NCBI GenBank assembly: GCA_945898275.1
Contig: CAMDHZ010000001.1
Span: forward strand, 181,294 to 245,293
Direction: 5' to 3'
Length of the DNA: 64,000 nt
Source: Chitinophaga pinensis
GTDB taxonomy: Bacteria; Bacteroidota; Bacteroidia; UKL13-3
Part shown: positions 27,223 to 35,625 of the stretch, piece after piece
Position numbering within the stretch: position 1 is the stretch's first letter
Layout of the letters: each line of letters begins with the position of its first letter
The notes under the pieces: model-generated
Told to the model about the DNA's origin: nothing
The model's input: only the letters and a program-made list of their open reading frames with translations
Database searches by the model: none
Program-made: the position numbers and the translations under genes

Positions 27223-27615
27223 ATGATAAAGTTTGCCTACACCATTTTATATGTAAAAGACGTTGCAAAAGCATTAGCCTTTTATGAAACTGCTTTTGGG
27301 TTCAATAGAAAATTTATTTCTCCCGAAAACGATTATGCAGAGCTTCTAGTGGGTGAAACAACTCTTTCTTTTGCCTCTTTAGATTTGGCCAATTCAAATT
27401 TGCCTGAGGGTTTTGCGCATAGCGATATAACCCAAAAGCCATTTGGAATAGAGTTAGGATTTACCACAGAAAATGTAGCTGAAACAGTAGAGGCTGCACA
27501 AAATGCTGGTGCAACACTTGTAGCATTACCAAAAGTTAAACCTTGGGGTCAAACCGTTGCCTACCTTAGAGATTTAGATGGATTTCTAATTGAAATCTGT
27601 ACCCCAATGGGCTAA
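27223..27615 (+). CDS. VOC (glyoxalase/bleomycin-resistance) family protein
   Basis: 130 residues. Paired beta-alpha-beta-beta-beta modules are recognisable from FAYTILYVKDVAKALAFYETAFGF and from FGIELGFTTENVAETVEAAQNAGA...LPKVKPWGQTVAYLRDLDGFLIEIC. The closing D-G-x-x-I-E segment carries the usual metal-ligand Glu of vicinal-oxygen-chelate enzymes. The reaction (dioxygenase, isomerase, lyase or drug binding) cannot be told from sequence. It stands alone after the repeat island and converges with the LuxR-type regulator. Confidence 0.88.
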   Translation: MIKFAYTILYVKDVAKALAFYETAFGFNRKFISPENDYAELLVGETTLSFASLDLANSNLPEGFAHSDITQKPFGIELGFTTENVAETVEAAQNAGATLVALPKVKPWGQTVAYLRDLDGFLIEICTPMG

Positions 27616-27655
27616 GAACTAAAGATTTTTCTTTAATCATCTTCCCAAGATTTGA

Positions 27656-28267
27656 TTAATACGGAAACCCTAATTCAACTAATTTATTAATCAATTCAAC
27701 GGTATTGGTGGTGCCAGTTTTGTTTCTAATATTTCGGCGATGAACTTTTACGGTTTCATCTGAAATGGATAATTTTTGTGAGATTTCCGAAGAAGAGTAA
27801 CCCTCCACAATTAACCTGATAACTTCTAATTCTTTGGGCGTAAATACAATCTCTTGCTGGTGTTTTTCTTCTTGTGCTTCATAAAAATAAACCCCTCCAT
27901 CCACAATAAACCTAAGTGCATGAAAGAGTTCATCTTTACCAGTATTTTTTAACAGATAACCCTTTGCACCCCAATTTTTCGCATCCTGAATTATTCTTAC
28001 ATCATGATGCATACTTAAAAGCACCACTTTTGTATCTAATTTATTTTTCACTACCCATTGCAATAGCTTCAAACCCTCTGTTCCATTTGGCATTCTAATG
28101 TCTACTAATGCTATATCTGGCTTTAAATTTAAAATGCCATTGGTAGCGCTTTCTATATCATTTGCTTCACCACAAATAATAAAATCCTCAAGCGGGCCAA
28201 ATAATCCTTTTAAACCATCAATGATAATTTGGTGATCATCCACAATGAATAAACTAATCCTGCTCAT
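27656..28267 (-). CDS. NarL/LuxR-type response regulator
   Basis: 203 residues. Receiver domain with DD (10-11), phospho-acceptor Asp56 (LVDIRMP), switch Ser (LLSMHHD) and Lys (YLLKNTG). The C-terminal LuxR helix-turn-helix is at about 140-200 (FTPKELEVIRLIVEGYSSSEIS...ISDETVKVHRRNIRNKTG). Its start overlaps the kinase gene by 4 bp, and it is the last gene of a four-gene minus-strand operon. Confidence 0.94.
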   Translation of the reverse strand: MSRISLFIVDDHQIIIDGLKGLFGPLEDFIICGEANDIESATNGILNLKPDIALVDIRMPNGTEGLKLLQWVVKNKLDTKVVLLSMHHDVRIIQDAKNWGAKGYLLKNTGKDELFHALRFIVDGGVYFYEAQEEKHQQEIVFTPKELEVIRLIVEGYSSSEISQKLSISDETVKVHRRNIRNKTGTTNTVELINKLVELGFPY

Positions 28268-29028
28268 ATTTCGAGTTTTGTTAAGGGCAGTTCTATGGTA
28301 ATTAATGTTCCATTTTCAGAGGTAATGCTAAGCTTCCCATCCAAATTGTTGATGCGTTCTTGTATGGTTTGCAAACCAATTCCTGGTAAATCAGAACCGC
28401 TAGGTTTGGCATTGCCAATTCCCAAACCATCATCTTCTACAGTTAAGTATAGTAAATCACTGTTTGAACCAAACTGAATATAGGCATTCTTTCCCATTGA
28501 ATGTTTTTGAACGTTGTTGAGTAATTCGGTTACAATCCTCATAATGTTTACAGTTGCTTCTTTCCCTAAATTAAGCATAGGGAAGTCGCTTGCAATATAA
28601 TGATACCGAATCTTACCATGCTTATTTAACACAGAAACAAAACTTTCAATCGCCTTAAACAAGCCAACTTTATTAAGGTAGGAAGGATTTAGATTATGGG
28701 AAATCTCCCTTAATTCTTCGATGGTCAAATCAAGATCACGAATCAAATTATCATAAGATTCTACACCAGATTCTAACTGCATTTTAAGGTAAACTAGTCT
28801 GGCTCCTAAACCATCATGTAGTTCCGCCGAAATCCTTCTTCGTTCTTTATCTTCACCTTCTCTAAGCAAGGCTCGGGCTTCCTTCTCACGCTCAACCTCC
28901 ATTTTCTTTACAGATAATTCTAAACGCAGAACTTTATTTTGGTTGAACACCACAAAAATAATTAATATGATAATTACAACTATAATTACCAAACTACCCG
29001 ACCAAAAAATCAATAAGCTGTTTTCCAT
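28264..29028 (-). CDS. membrane sensor kinase, HisKA_3 type
   Basis: 254 residues from the ATG at 29028 (MENSLLIFWSGSL); the frame is open to a TTG at 29052. One TM helix (about residues 5-28), a coil, the H-box ERRRISAELHDGLGARL (His71), and an ATPase domain with N-box TELLNNVQKHS and DDGLGIG. It has no extracytoplasmic sensor of its own, so sensing probably depends on the two membrane proteins encoded upstream. It overlaps the upstream membrane gene by 19 bp and the downstream regulator by 4 bp. Confidence 0.92.
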   Translation of the reverse strand: MENSLLIFWSGSLVIIVVIIILIIFVVFNQNKVLRLELSVKKMEVEREKEARALLREGEDKERRRISAELHDGLGARLVYLKMQLESGVESYDNLIRDLDLTIEELREISHNLNPSYLNKVGLFKAIESFVSVLNKHGKIRYHYIASDFPMLNLGKEATVNIMRIVTELLNNVQKHSMGKNAYIQFGSNSDLLYLTVEDDGLGIGNAKPSGSDLPGIGLQTIQERINNLDGKLSITSENGTLITIELPLTKLEI

Positions 29029-29648
29029 ATACGGGTAAAGTAAAAAACACAAGCATTGAGCGTATAAAAACTACAATTGAGTATTTCATGGTAATTGCTA
29101 ATGGCTTCAAATGCTTTTTGGTTTGAGAGCGCTGAATTAAACAACAAAAAGTAAAACACATTCCCTAATCCATAAAACATCAATGAAACTACCATAAAAA
29201 AAACAGGGTTCTTCCAAATGTCGGCCTTTGGGAATTGCAGCTCCTGGTAAAAAAATAAAAGGGCTAGTAAAAAGCAAATAAATCCAGAACCAATCATCAG
29301 AAAAAGCGGCATCAAAGGTTTAGGATCTAGATAAAAATTATCATGGTAAAATAAGGCAAAACCAAAAAGCAATAAAACAAAAAACAACCAATTGAGTCGT
29401 TTAAAAACACCTTGATATTTATAAACAATTAAGATAAAAAAATATTGAATCAACCCATAATAGGGATACATAAACATATTGTCACCAAATGTATAAGCAT
29501 AAAAAGATACAAAACACTCAGTAAACGTCAGAAAGACAGAATACCAGAAAAAAGGTTTTAAGGAAGAATTTATCGTACGGTAAAAAAGGATACCAGATAT
29601 AAGCGGTATTAAAGAAAATAAAATAGAAATATACGTTAATAATATCAT
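29010..29648 (-). CDS. seven-helix-type membrane protein, putative sensor component
   Basis: 212 residues, with about six or seven hydrophobic helices rich in Phe and Tyr, short loops and no signal peptide. No enzyme motif was recognised. Position and overlaps on both sides (4 bp with the upstream gene, 19 bp with the kinase) make it an operon-locked partner of the LuxR-type two-component system. The topology resembles 7TM sensor modules that in other kinases are fused to the kinase; here the module would be a separate polypeptide. That idea is inference. Confidence 0.65.
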   Translation of the reverse strand: MILLTYISILFSLIPLISGILFYRTINSSLKPFFWYSVFLTFTECFVSFYAYTFGDNMFMYPYYGLIQYFFILIVYKYQGVFKRLNWLFFVLLLFGFALFYHDNFYLDPKPLMPLFLMIGSGFICFLLALLFFYQELQFPKADIWKNPVFFMVVSLMFYGLGNVFYFLLFNSALSNQKAFEAISNYHEILNCSFYTLNACVFYFTRIWKTAY

Positions 29649-30418
29649 TGATTCGGAAAGTCGTTTCCAATTGTATGTGCCTCACCTATGGCTAAAGTTG
29701 TGGGTGCTACACTGCTGCAATGGTATACTACTTGTTCTTCGAAATTAGCATCTTTCACATTAATTCCGCATAAAGCAATTTTTAGTTTTCCACCTGAAAC
29801 AATACTAGCGCCCACTCTCAAAACATTATCTCCTTCGACAAAGCAGTTTTGGACTTCAGATTTAGAAAATTCAAAGCTACGAGGAACATCGTTTTTATCC
29901 ATAGAAGTATAAATTTGCCGCGCTTCTGGCAATACTTTCGGACATCTGGCTGGGCAAGTTATGGCAAATTCATACATTGCTTTTGTTCTGTCAAAACCTA
30001 TATTTTGATAAATAGGTACTACTATAAAAGTAAGTTTAGCATTGTTAGGGATTGTATTATCCACCGCTGAATAAAAACGAATATGGCTAACAGCATTTCC
30101 AGATGAATGTACTGTAAACAAATCTTCAACATGGGCCCTATCAAAATACCAATAAACAGGAACTTCCAAGCTTGAAGCACTTAGGTATTTTTCTACAAAT
30201 CCAACTGCAATGGAATTTGTAATTGTTCCTGAAATTGGATCATTTACATTTTCACCTTGAAGCATAACTTCACTTTGCTTTTCGCTAAGTTTCTCCTCAG
30301 TTACTTTACCACTAATATCTGAACGTTCAAGAAAATAAAAAACTGAGCCTACTACAATCAAAATAAGTAAAATGGCGACCCAGATAAAAAGGCGATTGGT
30401 GTTGTTTTCATTTTCCAT
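29645..30418 (-). CDS. membrane-anchored protein of unknown function, first gene of the two-component operon
   Basis: 257 residues from the ATG at 30418 (MENENNTNRLFIWVAILLIL); an open TTG extension to 30538 is less likely. One N-terminal TM helix (about 10-29) is followed by a ~220-residue extracytoplasmic domain with predicted beta-strands (VSHIRFYSAVDN, AKLTFIVVPIYQN, MYEFAITCP) and four Cys, two of them in CPARCP. No known family recognised. It could be the ligand-binding part of the downstream sensor, with the 7-helix protein as transducer. Confidence 0.65.
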   Translation of the reverse strand: MENENNTNRLFIWVAILLILIVVGSVFYFLERSDISGKVTEEKLSEKQSEVMLQGENVNDPISGTITNSIAVGFVEKYLSASSLEVPVYWYFDRAHVEDLFTVHSSGNAVSHIRFYSAVDNTIPNNAKLTFIVVPIYQNIGFDRTKAMYEFAITCPARCPKVLPEARQIYTSMDKNDVPRSFEFSKSEVQNCFVEGDNVLRVGASIVSGGKLKIALCGINVKDANFEEQVVYHCSSVAPTTLAIGEAHTIGNDFPNQ

Positions 30419-30545
30419 AAAAAATATTTTAAATTTTGTTGGGTCAAAAGTCCAACTCCCACATGTCATATATATACCTACTAATGGGTATCTTTTGATT
30501 CGGTAAAAAAAATCAACTTTAAAATTATCTTGGTTCAAAAGAAAC

Positions 30546-30575
30546 TTGGAGAAGTTGCTAACATTAATACTTTTG
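30546..30575 (+). promoter_or_regulatory. promoter of the methyltransferase gene
   Basis: TTG at 30546-30548, exactly 19 bases, then TACTTTTG at 30568-30575: a full match to TTG-N19-TAnnTTTG, 29 bases before the ATG at 30605. Confidence 0.65.
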
Positions 30576-30604
30576 TGTAAAGGATTAATATTTATCCTTT
30601 ATTC

Positions 30605-31381
30605 ATGAATCCTATAACAAGCCTCAGAAAAAAAGTAAAAAGCAGTCTATTCAACCTGCTGCTGCCATCTGGATTTTATTTTAAGCAGGAAGGGTTTTGT
30701 CCTTGCTGTAGCCAAAATGTTACTTTTTTTTCAAATCACCACTATCTAAGGGATAACTTTAAATGTTCAAATTGCCATTGTATTCCTAGAGAAAGGGCAT
30801 TGATGTTTGTGTTAGAAAATAATTATCCTAATTGGAAAAATCTAAAAATACATGAATCTTCCCCTGGCAGCAGAGGTGCGAGCGCAAAAATTAAAAAAGA
30901 TTGTTTGAACTATGCTGCTTCGCAGTTCTTTCCTGAAGAAAAACTTGGAATTAATATTAGAAGTTTTAGAAATGAGGACTTAGAAGATCAAACATTTGAA
31001 GATGAAACTTTTGATATAGTAATTACCCAAGATGTAATGGAACATGTTTACCATCCAGAAAAAGCTTTTGCAGAAATCGCTAGAACTTTGAAAAAAGGGG
31101 GTGCCCATATCTTTACTGTTCCAATTATTAATAGGCATAATAAAACAGAAATCTGGGCAAAACTTGACTCAAATGGGAATACTGTTTTTTTAGATGAACC
31201 AGAATATCATGGTAATCCAATAACCTCACAAGGATCACCTGTTACCATGCATTGGGGATTTGATATAGTTGACTTTATTAAGGAAAGCAGTGGTTTAGAG
31301 ACTCAGATTGTCCATTTAGATTATTTGCAACTTGGCATTCGTGCTGATTTTATAGAAGTGCTGATAAGCAAAAAAATATAA
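30605..31381 (+). CDS. class I SAM-dependent methyltransferase with N-terminal Cys-rich segment
   Basis: 258 residues. Residues ~29-60 carry two Cys pairs, CPCC and CSNC, the latter followed by HCIPRERAL, suggesting a zinc ribbon. The methyltransferase core follows (KIHESSPGSRG in the motif I position, then FDIVITQDVMEHVYHPEKAF and LKKGGAHIFTVP), as in the Methyltransf_11 group. The canonical GxGxG is replaced by SSPGSRG. Comparable proteins occur among sugar- or small-molecule-modifying methyltransferases. The substrate is unknown. It stands alone with its own promoter, followed by tRNA-Pro. Confidence 0.8.
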   Translation: MNPITSLRKKVKSSLFNLLLPSGFYFKQEGFCPCCSQNVTFFSNHHYLRDNFKCSNCHCIPRERALMFVLENNYPNWKNLKIHESSPGSRGASAKIKKDCLNYAASQFFPEEKLGINIRSFRNEDLEDQTFEDETFDIVITQDVMEHVYHPEKAFAEIARTLKKGGAHIFTVPIINRHNKTEIWAKLDSNGNTVFLDEPEYHGNPITSQGSPVTMHWGFDIVDFIKESSGLETQIVHLDYLQLGIRADFIEVLISKKI

Positions 31382-31419
31382 ATTAATAATTCGTCAAGGT
31401 GATTATTTAAAAAAAATAC

Positions 31420-31449
31420 TTGCAAATTTAAATAGACCTCATATATTTG
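31420..31449 (+). promoter_or_regulatory. promoter of tRNA-Pro
   Basis: TTG at 31420-31422, a 19-base spacer and TATATTTG at 31442-31449, a perfect Bacteroidota consensus. The -33 context ATACTTGCAAATT is shared with the tRNA-Ser promoter. Confidence 0.8.
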
Positions 31450-31471
31450 CACTCCCTAAAAATAAGGGAAT

Positions 31472-31545
31472 CGGGGTGTAGCGTAGCCTGGTATCGCGCC
31501 ACATTTGGGATGTGGAGGTCGTAGGTTCGAATCCTGCCACCCCGA
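31472..31545 (+). tRNA. tRNA-Pro (anticodon TGG)
   Basis: Acceptor CGGGGTG/CACCCCG, D-arm with AGCCTGGTATCGCGC, anticodon loop TTTGGGA in the CACAT/ATGTG stem, T-arm GTAGGTTCGAATCCTGC. CCA is not encoded. The UGG anticodon can read all CCN codons through wobble. Confidence 0.95.
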
Positions 31546-31555
31546 CGAAAACAGA

Positions 31556-31582
31556 GCCGCACAATTGTGCGGCTTTTTTTTT
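31556..31582 (+). terminator. terminator after tRNA-Pro
   Basis: Perfect palindrome GCCGCACAATTGTGCGGC (31556-31573) followed by nine T. Confidence 0.88.
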
Positions 31583-31590
31583 GTGATGAT

Positions 31591-31606
31591 CCGCACAATT
31601 GTGCGG
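31591..31606. repeat. second copy of the terminator palindrome
   Basis: CCGCACAATTGTGCGG repeats the preceding terminator stem exactly after an 8-base gap, followed by CTTT but no long T-run. It may be a backup or decayed duplicate terminator. Confidence 0.7.
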
Positions 31607-31701
31607 CTTTAAAATGCAGGTGATTTCAATCTTTGATTCAAAAAAAATTTAATTCAATCTCCAAAAGAAACTTTTATTACCCCAAATACGTTTTATCTCT
31701 T

Positions 31702-32121
31702 ATGAAAAATATATTTTTTTGCATAAGCTTTATACTGATAAGCTGTTGCACTGCATTTTCGCAGCAAAGAGATTCCATTGATTTTGTAAAACATTTTGGT
31801 GCGATTTTTCCTGTTCAAAACAAATCAACTTTATCCAATCCCGAATTTAAAAAACTAATCAAAGGTAACAAATTAGCGTTAGCTAGCCTAAGAAAAGCCC
31901 GATTGGTAAGGACTGCCGAAATAACAGCAGACATACTTGCTGTAATTCCTTTGGTAATTGGATTGGGTTCCGAAAATGATGCTATTTTTTTGACAGGCAT
32001 TGGAGGCTACGCCGCTATTACAACTTTATCTACACTTATTAGCAGGCCGCATTATAATAGGCACTTAGAAAATGCCATTAAACTTTACAATATGGGACCA
32101 GCGCCTCAACGAAGCAATTGA
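31702..32121 (+). CDS. small secreted protein of unknown function
   Basis: 139 residues from the ATG at 31702 (MKNIFFCISFILISCCTAFSQ, a clear signal peptide); the frame is open to a TTG at 31633, but that extension would bury the signal peptide. Residues ~75-110 hold two hydrophobic stretches (ITADILAVIPLVIGLG and IFLTGIGGYAAITTLSTLI), so the mature protein may be membrane-associated. The C-terminus PHYNRHLENAIKLYN resembles ends of small Bacteroidota hypotheticals. The stop overlaps recF by 16 bp, converging. Confidence 0.6.
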   Translation: MKNIFFCISFILISCCTAFSQQRDSIDFVKHFGAIFPVQNKSTLSNPEFKKLIKGNKLALASLRKARLVRTAEITADILAVIPLVIGLGSENDAIFLTGIGGYAAITTLSTLISRPHYNRHLENAIKLYNMGPAPQRSN

Positions 32122-33206
32122 CCATTTTCAATCTCAAAAAATTTAGCATCGATGGCATTGTTTGAGCACATTGCCTTGACGCGCTCTTGTTGAGTATCGG
32201 TTAAAAATACTTGCCCAAATTTACCCTCCCCCATCAGCGCAAATAACCTTGATAAGCGTTGCTGGTCCAACTTTTCAAAAATATCGTCCAAAAGTAACAA
32301 GGGTTTTTTACCCTTAACCTCTGTGAGGTAATCGAATTGCGCTAGCTTTAAGGCTATTAAGAAACTTTTTTGCTGACCTTGTGAGCCAAATTTTTTCAAA
32401 GGATTATGCGCTAAGGTGAAGTTTAAATCATCTCGGTGAATCCCTCTTGTGGTGCGCATTAAATCTAAATCTGCAGATTCGGTTTGATCCAATAAAATAT
32501 CAAACGGTGTTCTTGATAAGTCGGATTCATAAACTATTCCAACCTTTTCAGTTGGACCACTTATCCAGCTATAATGACCTAAAAATACGGGTAGAACCTT
32601 TTCTATAAAAGCTGCTCTTTTGGTAAAAATATAGTTTCCGGCTTGAACCAACTGATCATTATAGGTTTCTAATAGGGAGCGATTAAAACCTCCCTGAAAT
32701 TTAAAATCCTTCAGCATTTTATTACGCTGGTCAAGCACCCGATTGTATGAAATTAGTGCATTCAGGTATAACTTATCATATTGAGAAATTACTTGATCCA
32801 AAAATTTTCTCCGTTCTTCGGACCCTTCTTGAATCAAAGAAATATCGCCTGGAGCAATCATTACCAAGGGAATTGAACCAATGTGCTCTGAGAATTTCTG
32901 TACTTCATTACCATTTACCAAGAGCGTTTTACCATTGCCTTTTTGGTAAACTATTCTAACCTTTTCTTGCACATTCCCTTGGTTACACTCCGATTCAATC
33001 ACAAAAAAATGTCCCCCTAAAAAAGCCTGAAACTGATCGATTGCATTAAAATAACTTTTGGTAAAAGACAAATAATGAATGGCATCCAAAATATTAGTCT
33101 TACCAGCCCCATTGCTGCCTGTAAAACAATTTAAACCCGGTGCAAATTGTATCTGCAAAGCCTCATAGTTCTTAAACTGCTGAATATAAAGAGATTCTAA
33201 ATGCAT
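32106..33206 (-). CDS. recF: DNA replication and repair protein RecF
   Basis: 366 residues. Walker A GSNGAGKT at 30-37 within the conserved N-terminus LESLYIQQFKNYE. The signature segment (GSQGQQKSFLIALKLAQFDY) and Walker B LLLLDDIFEKLDQQR are complete. RecF is an SMC-like ATPase that loads RecA at single-strand gaps with RecO and RecR. It is divergent from pdhA, 75 bp away, and not near dnaA or dnaN. Confidence 0.97.
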   Translation of the reverse strand: MHLESLYIQQFKNYEALQIQFAPGLNCFTGSNGAGKTNILDAIHYLSFTKSYFNAIDQFQAFLGGHFFVIESECNQGNVQEKVRIVYQKGNGKTLLVNGNEVQKFSEHIGSIPLVMIAPGDISLIQEGSEERRKFLDQVISQYDKLYLNALISYNRVLDQRNKMLKDFKFQGGFNRSLLETYNDQLVQAGNYIFTKRAAFIEKVLPVFLGHYSWISGPTEKVGIVYESDLSRTPFDILLDQTESADLDLMRTTRGIHRDDLNFTLAHNPLKKFGSQGQQKSFLIALKLAQFDYLTEVKGKKPLLLLDDIFEKLDQQRLSRLFALMGEGKFGQVFLTDTQQERVKAMCSNNAIDAKFFEIENGQLLR

Positions 33207-33238
33207 GGATTGGTTTTATGTATTGGTTCAAAGATTAC

Positions 33239-33268
33239 TTGTCAAAACTAATATTTTCTATACTTTTG
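33239..33268 (+). promoter_or_regulatory. promoter of pdhA
   Basis: TTG at 33239-33241, a 19-base spacer and TACTTTTG at 33261-33268, a full consensus match. The ATG follows at 33282, giving a very short leader. Confidence 0.7.
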
Positions 33269-33281
33269 CAACTCTTCAAAA

Positions 33282-34277
33282 ATGGCAACGAACAAATTTA
33301 CCAAAGAAACTTACCTCGGCTGGTATGAGCAAATGTTGCTCATGCGCAGGTTTGAGGAGAAAGCTGCCCAATTATATGGCCAGCAAAAGATTAAAGGTTT
33401 TTGTCACCTTTACATAGGCCAAGAGGCTGTAGTAGCAGGTACAATGAGTGCTTTAAAAAAGGAAGACCGATTAATTACGGCTTACCGCGACCATGCGCAC
33501 GCCTTAGCTTGTGGCATTCCTGCGAGAGAAGTTATGGCAGAATTGTACGGAAAAGTAACAGGCTGTTCCAAAGGAAAAGGAGGCTCAATGCACATGTTTA
33601 GCAAAGAACATAATTTCTTTGGTGGACATGGAATTGTTGGAGGACAAATTCCACTCGGCGCTGGGATTGCTTTTGCAGACCAATACAGAGGTGGAGACCA
33701 AGTAACCGTATGTTATTTTGGGGATGGTGCCGCTAGACAAGGAGCCTTGCACGAAACCTTTAACATGGCCATGCTTTGGAAGTTGCCTGTAATTTTTGTG
33801 ATAGAAAACAATGGCTATGCAATGGGAACTTCTGTAGAAAGAACAACCAATGTAATGGAAATGTACAAGATTGGCGAAAGCTATGAAATGCCTTCCTTTG
33901 CTGTAGATGGCATGCAAGCAGAAACTGTGCACGAAGCAATTGCAGAAGCAGCTACAAGAGCCAGAGCAGGCGAAGGACCAACCTTACTTGAAATTAGAAC
34001 CTATCGCTACAGGGGACATAGCATGAGCGACCCGGCAAAATATAGAACTAAGGAAGAAGTAGAAGAATACAAAAAGAAAGACCCGCTCGAAATGGTAAAG
34101 GATACATTGCTTAAAAAGAAAATAGCAAGTGATTCAGACCTAGAAGCGATGGAAGAAAAAATAATGGCAATTATAAACGACTCTGTAGAGTTTAGTGAAA
34201 ACTCTCCTTTCCCAGAGCCTTCGGCTTTGTATGAGGATGTTTATTTTGAACCAAACTACCCTTTTATTAAAGAATAA
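33282..34277 (+). CDS. pdhA: pyruvate dehydrogenase E1 component, alpha subunit
   Basis: 331 residues. The thiamine-diphosphate motif begins at GDG (147-149) and ends at ENN (175-177). The phosphorylation-loop region YRYRGHSMSDP and the AYRDHAHALACGIP segment are typical of E1-alpha. With E1-beta it decarboxylates pyruvate and acetylates lipoyl-E2. The beta subunit and E2 are not adjacent. It is followed at 19 bp by the TPR protein gene. Confidence 0.95.
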   Translation: MATNKFTKETYLGWYEQMLLMRRFEEKAAQLYGQQKIKGFCHLYIGQEAVVAGTMSALKKEDRLITAYRDHAHALACGIPAREVMAELYGKVTGCSKGKGGSMHMFSKEHNFFGGHGIVGGQIPLGAGIAFADQYRGGDQVTVCYFGDGAARQGALHETFNMAMLWKLPVIFVIENNGYAMGTSVERTTNVMEMYKIGESYEMPSFAVDGMQAETVHEAIAEAATRARAGEGPTLLEIRTYRYRGHSMSDPAKYRTKEEVEEYKKKDPLEMVKDTLLKKKIASDSDLEAMEEKIMAIINDSVEFSENSPFPEPSALYEDVYFEPNYPFIKE

Positions 34278-34296
34278 GTAATTTTAGATAAAGATA

Positions 34297-34992
34297 ATGG
34301 AGCACAAAGAAGAAAAAAATCAGGGTTTAGATTTAGATACAACCCTTATTGAAACAAGTCATAAAGTAGAAAAATTCTACCATACCTATAAAAAACAAAT
34401 TACCACAGGAATCATCGCAATTGTGGCTTTGGTTGGCGGTTATGTGGCTTTTAAAATGTTTTATATTGAACCAAAAGAAAAAGAAGCTCAAGCTGCTATG
34501 TATCAAGCCCAAATTTGGTTTGAAAAAGACAGTTTTAATTTAGCTTTAAATGGTTTAGGCGAGAATGCTGGATTCATTGCAATAGCTGATGAGTTTGGTT
34601 TAACCAAATCTGGTAAACTTGCCCATTACTATGCAGGAGTTTGTTACATGCGCAAAGGCGAATTTCAAAATGCAATTGACATGTTAGATGGTTTTAGCAC
34701 TGATAATGATTTGGTTGGTCCTTTAGCAACTGGATTAAAAGGAGATGCTTATGTAGAATTAAATGACATCGAAAAAGGTGCTTCACTTTACATGAAAGCT
34801 GCAGGCCAAAGTCATAATAAAATTACAGCACCCATCTTTTTAAAGAAAGCTGGAATTGCTTTTGAGGAGTTAAAGTCGATGGACAACGCTGTGCGTGCTT
34901 ACGAAAAAATTAAAAATGAATATCCTGAAAGCAGCGAAGCTCAAGATATTGATAAATTTATTGCAAGAGCAACTGCGGCAAACGCAAATTAA
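34297..34992 (+). CDS. YfgM-like membrane-anchored TPR protein
   Basis: 231 residues. A cytoplasmic N-terminus, one TM helix at about 37-57 (TGIIAIVALVGGYVAFKMFY), then TPR-like repeats (LAHYYAGVCYMRKGEFQNAIDML, FLKKAGIAFEELKSMDNAVRAYEKI). The layout matches the TPR_21/YfgM group, which in E. coli works with the SecYEG-associated chaperone PpiD. The role here is unproven. It follows pdhA closely and ends at a strong terminator, so the two may share a transcript. Confidence 0.75.
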   Translation: MEHKEEKNQGLDLDTTLIETSHKVEKFYHTYKKQITTGIIAIVALVGGYVAFKMFYIEPKEKEAQAAMYQAQIWFEKDSFNLALNGLGENAGFIAIADEFGLTKSGKLAHYYAGVCYMRKGEFQNAIDMLDGFSTDNDLVGPLATGLKGDAYVELNDIEKGASLYMKAAGQSHNKITAPIFLKKAGIAFEELKSMDNAVRAYEKIKNEYPESSEAQDIDKFIARATAANAN

Positions 34993-35013
34993 TATTCAAA
35001 AATTATTTGAAAA

Positions 35014-35044
35014 GGAACTGAGTTTTCAGTTCCTTTTTTTTGTT
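35014..35044 (+). terminator. terminator after the TPR gene
   Basis: Stem GGAACTGA/TCAGTTCC (35014-35021 and 35026-35033) with a 4-base loop, followed by a long T-run. Confidence 0.88.
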
Positions 35045-35062
35045 TTATAAATACTCTGTCAA

Positions 35063-35545
35063 ATGTCAACTGCTAATAAAAACCTATCGCAAACCTCTCT
35101 CGAATCCAATGAATTTTTCCAAAGCCTTAGCATTGGCCTGGTTGTATCCGAATGGAACCCAGAAGTTACTTTTGCTATGAGCGAGGCTGCGGTTACATTT
35201 TTGATTCAAAAAGGCGTACCTGCGAATCAGGTTTTGGTTCAAACCGTACCCGGAAGCTTTGAATTACCGCTGGCCAGCAAATGGATGGCTGAGCAAAAAA
35301 ACATTCACGCTGTGATTGCAATTGGCTGCGTGATTCAAGGTGAAACTAGGCATTTCGATTTTATATGTGAGGCCTGCGCCAATGGTATTATGCAAGTGGG
35401 ATTACAAACCAACAAGCCAGTCATCTTTGGCGTATTAACCACACAAAATCAGCAACAGGCTATTGATAGAGCTGGAGGAAAGCATGGTAACAAAGGTATT
35501 GAAGCTGCAGAAACAGCCCTAAAAATGCTATTGCTACAAAAATGA
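35063..35545 (+). CDS. ribH: 6,7-dimethyl-8-ribityllumazine synthase
   Basis: 160 residues. The hallmark segments are GLVVSEWNPEV, VPGSFELPLASKWMAE, IAIGCVIQGETRHFDFICEACANGIMQV (with the catalytic His of RHFD), PVIFGVLTTQN and GNKGIEAAETAL. It condenses the ribityl-aminopyrimidine with dihydroxybutanone phosphate, the step before riboflavin synthase. No FMN riboswitch was seen upstream and no other rib gene is adjacent. A GGTTCAAACC motif at 35236-35245 encodes part of VLVQTVPG. Confidence 0.96.
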   Translation: MSTANKNLSQTSLESNEFFQSLSIGLVVSEWNPEVTFAMSEAAVTFLIQKGVPANQVLVQTVPGSFELPLASKWMAEQKNIHAVIAIGCVIQGETRHFDFICEACANGIMQVGLQTNKPVIFGVLTTQNQQQAIDRAGGKHGNKGIEAAETALKMLLLQK

Positions 35546-35625
35546 GTTTATGAAATAGTAAAGTATTATTATCCTGTTGGTTTGGCCATGCAATTCTGTT
35601 AAGTTTGAAAATCTGTTTGAAAGGC

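Noticed and set aside
35546..35625. FMN riboswitch linked to ribH
   Set aside because: Neither this gap nor the region before ribH shows the conserved RFN helices; the upstream side holds only the preceding gene's terminator.
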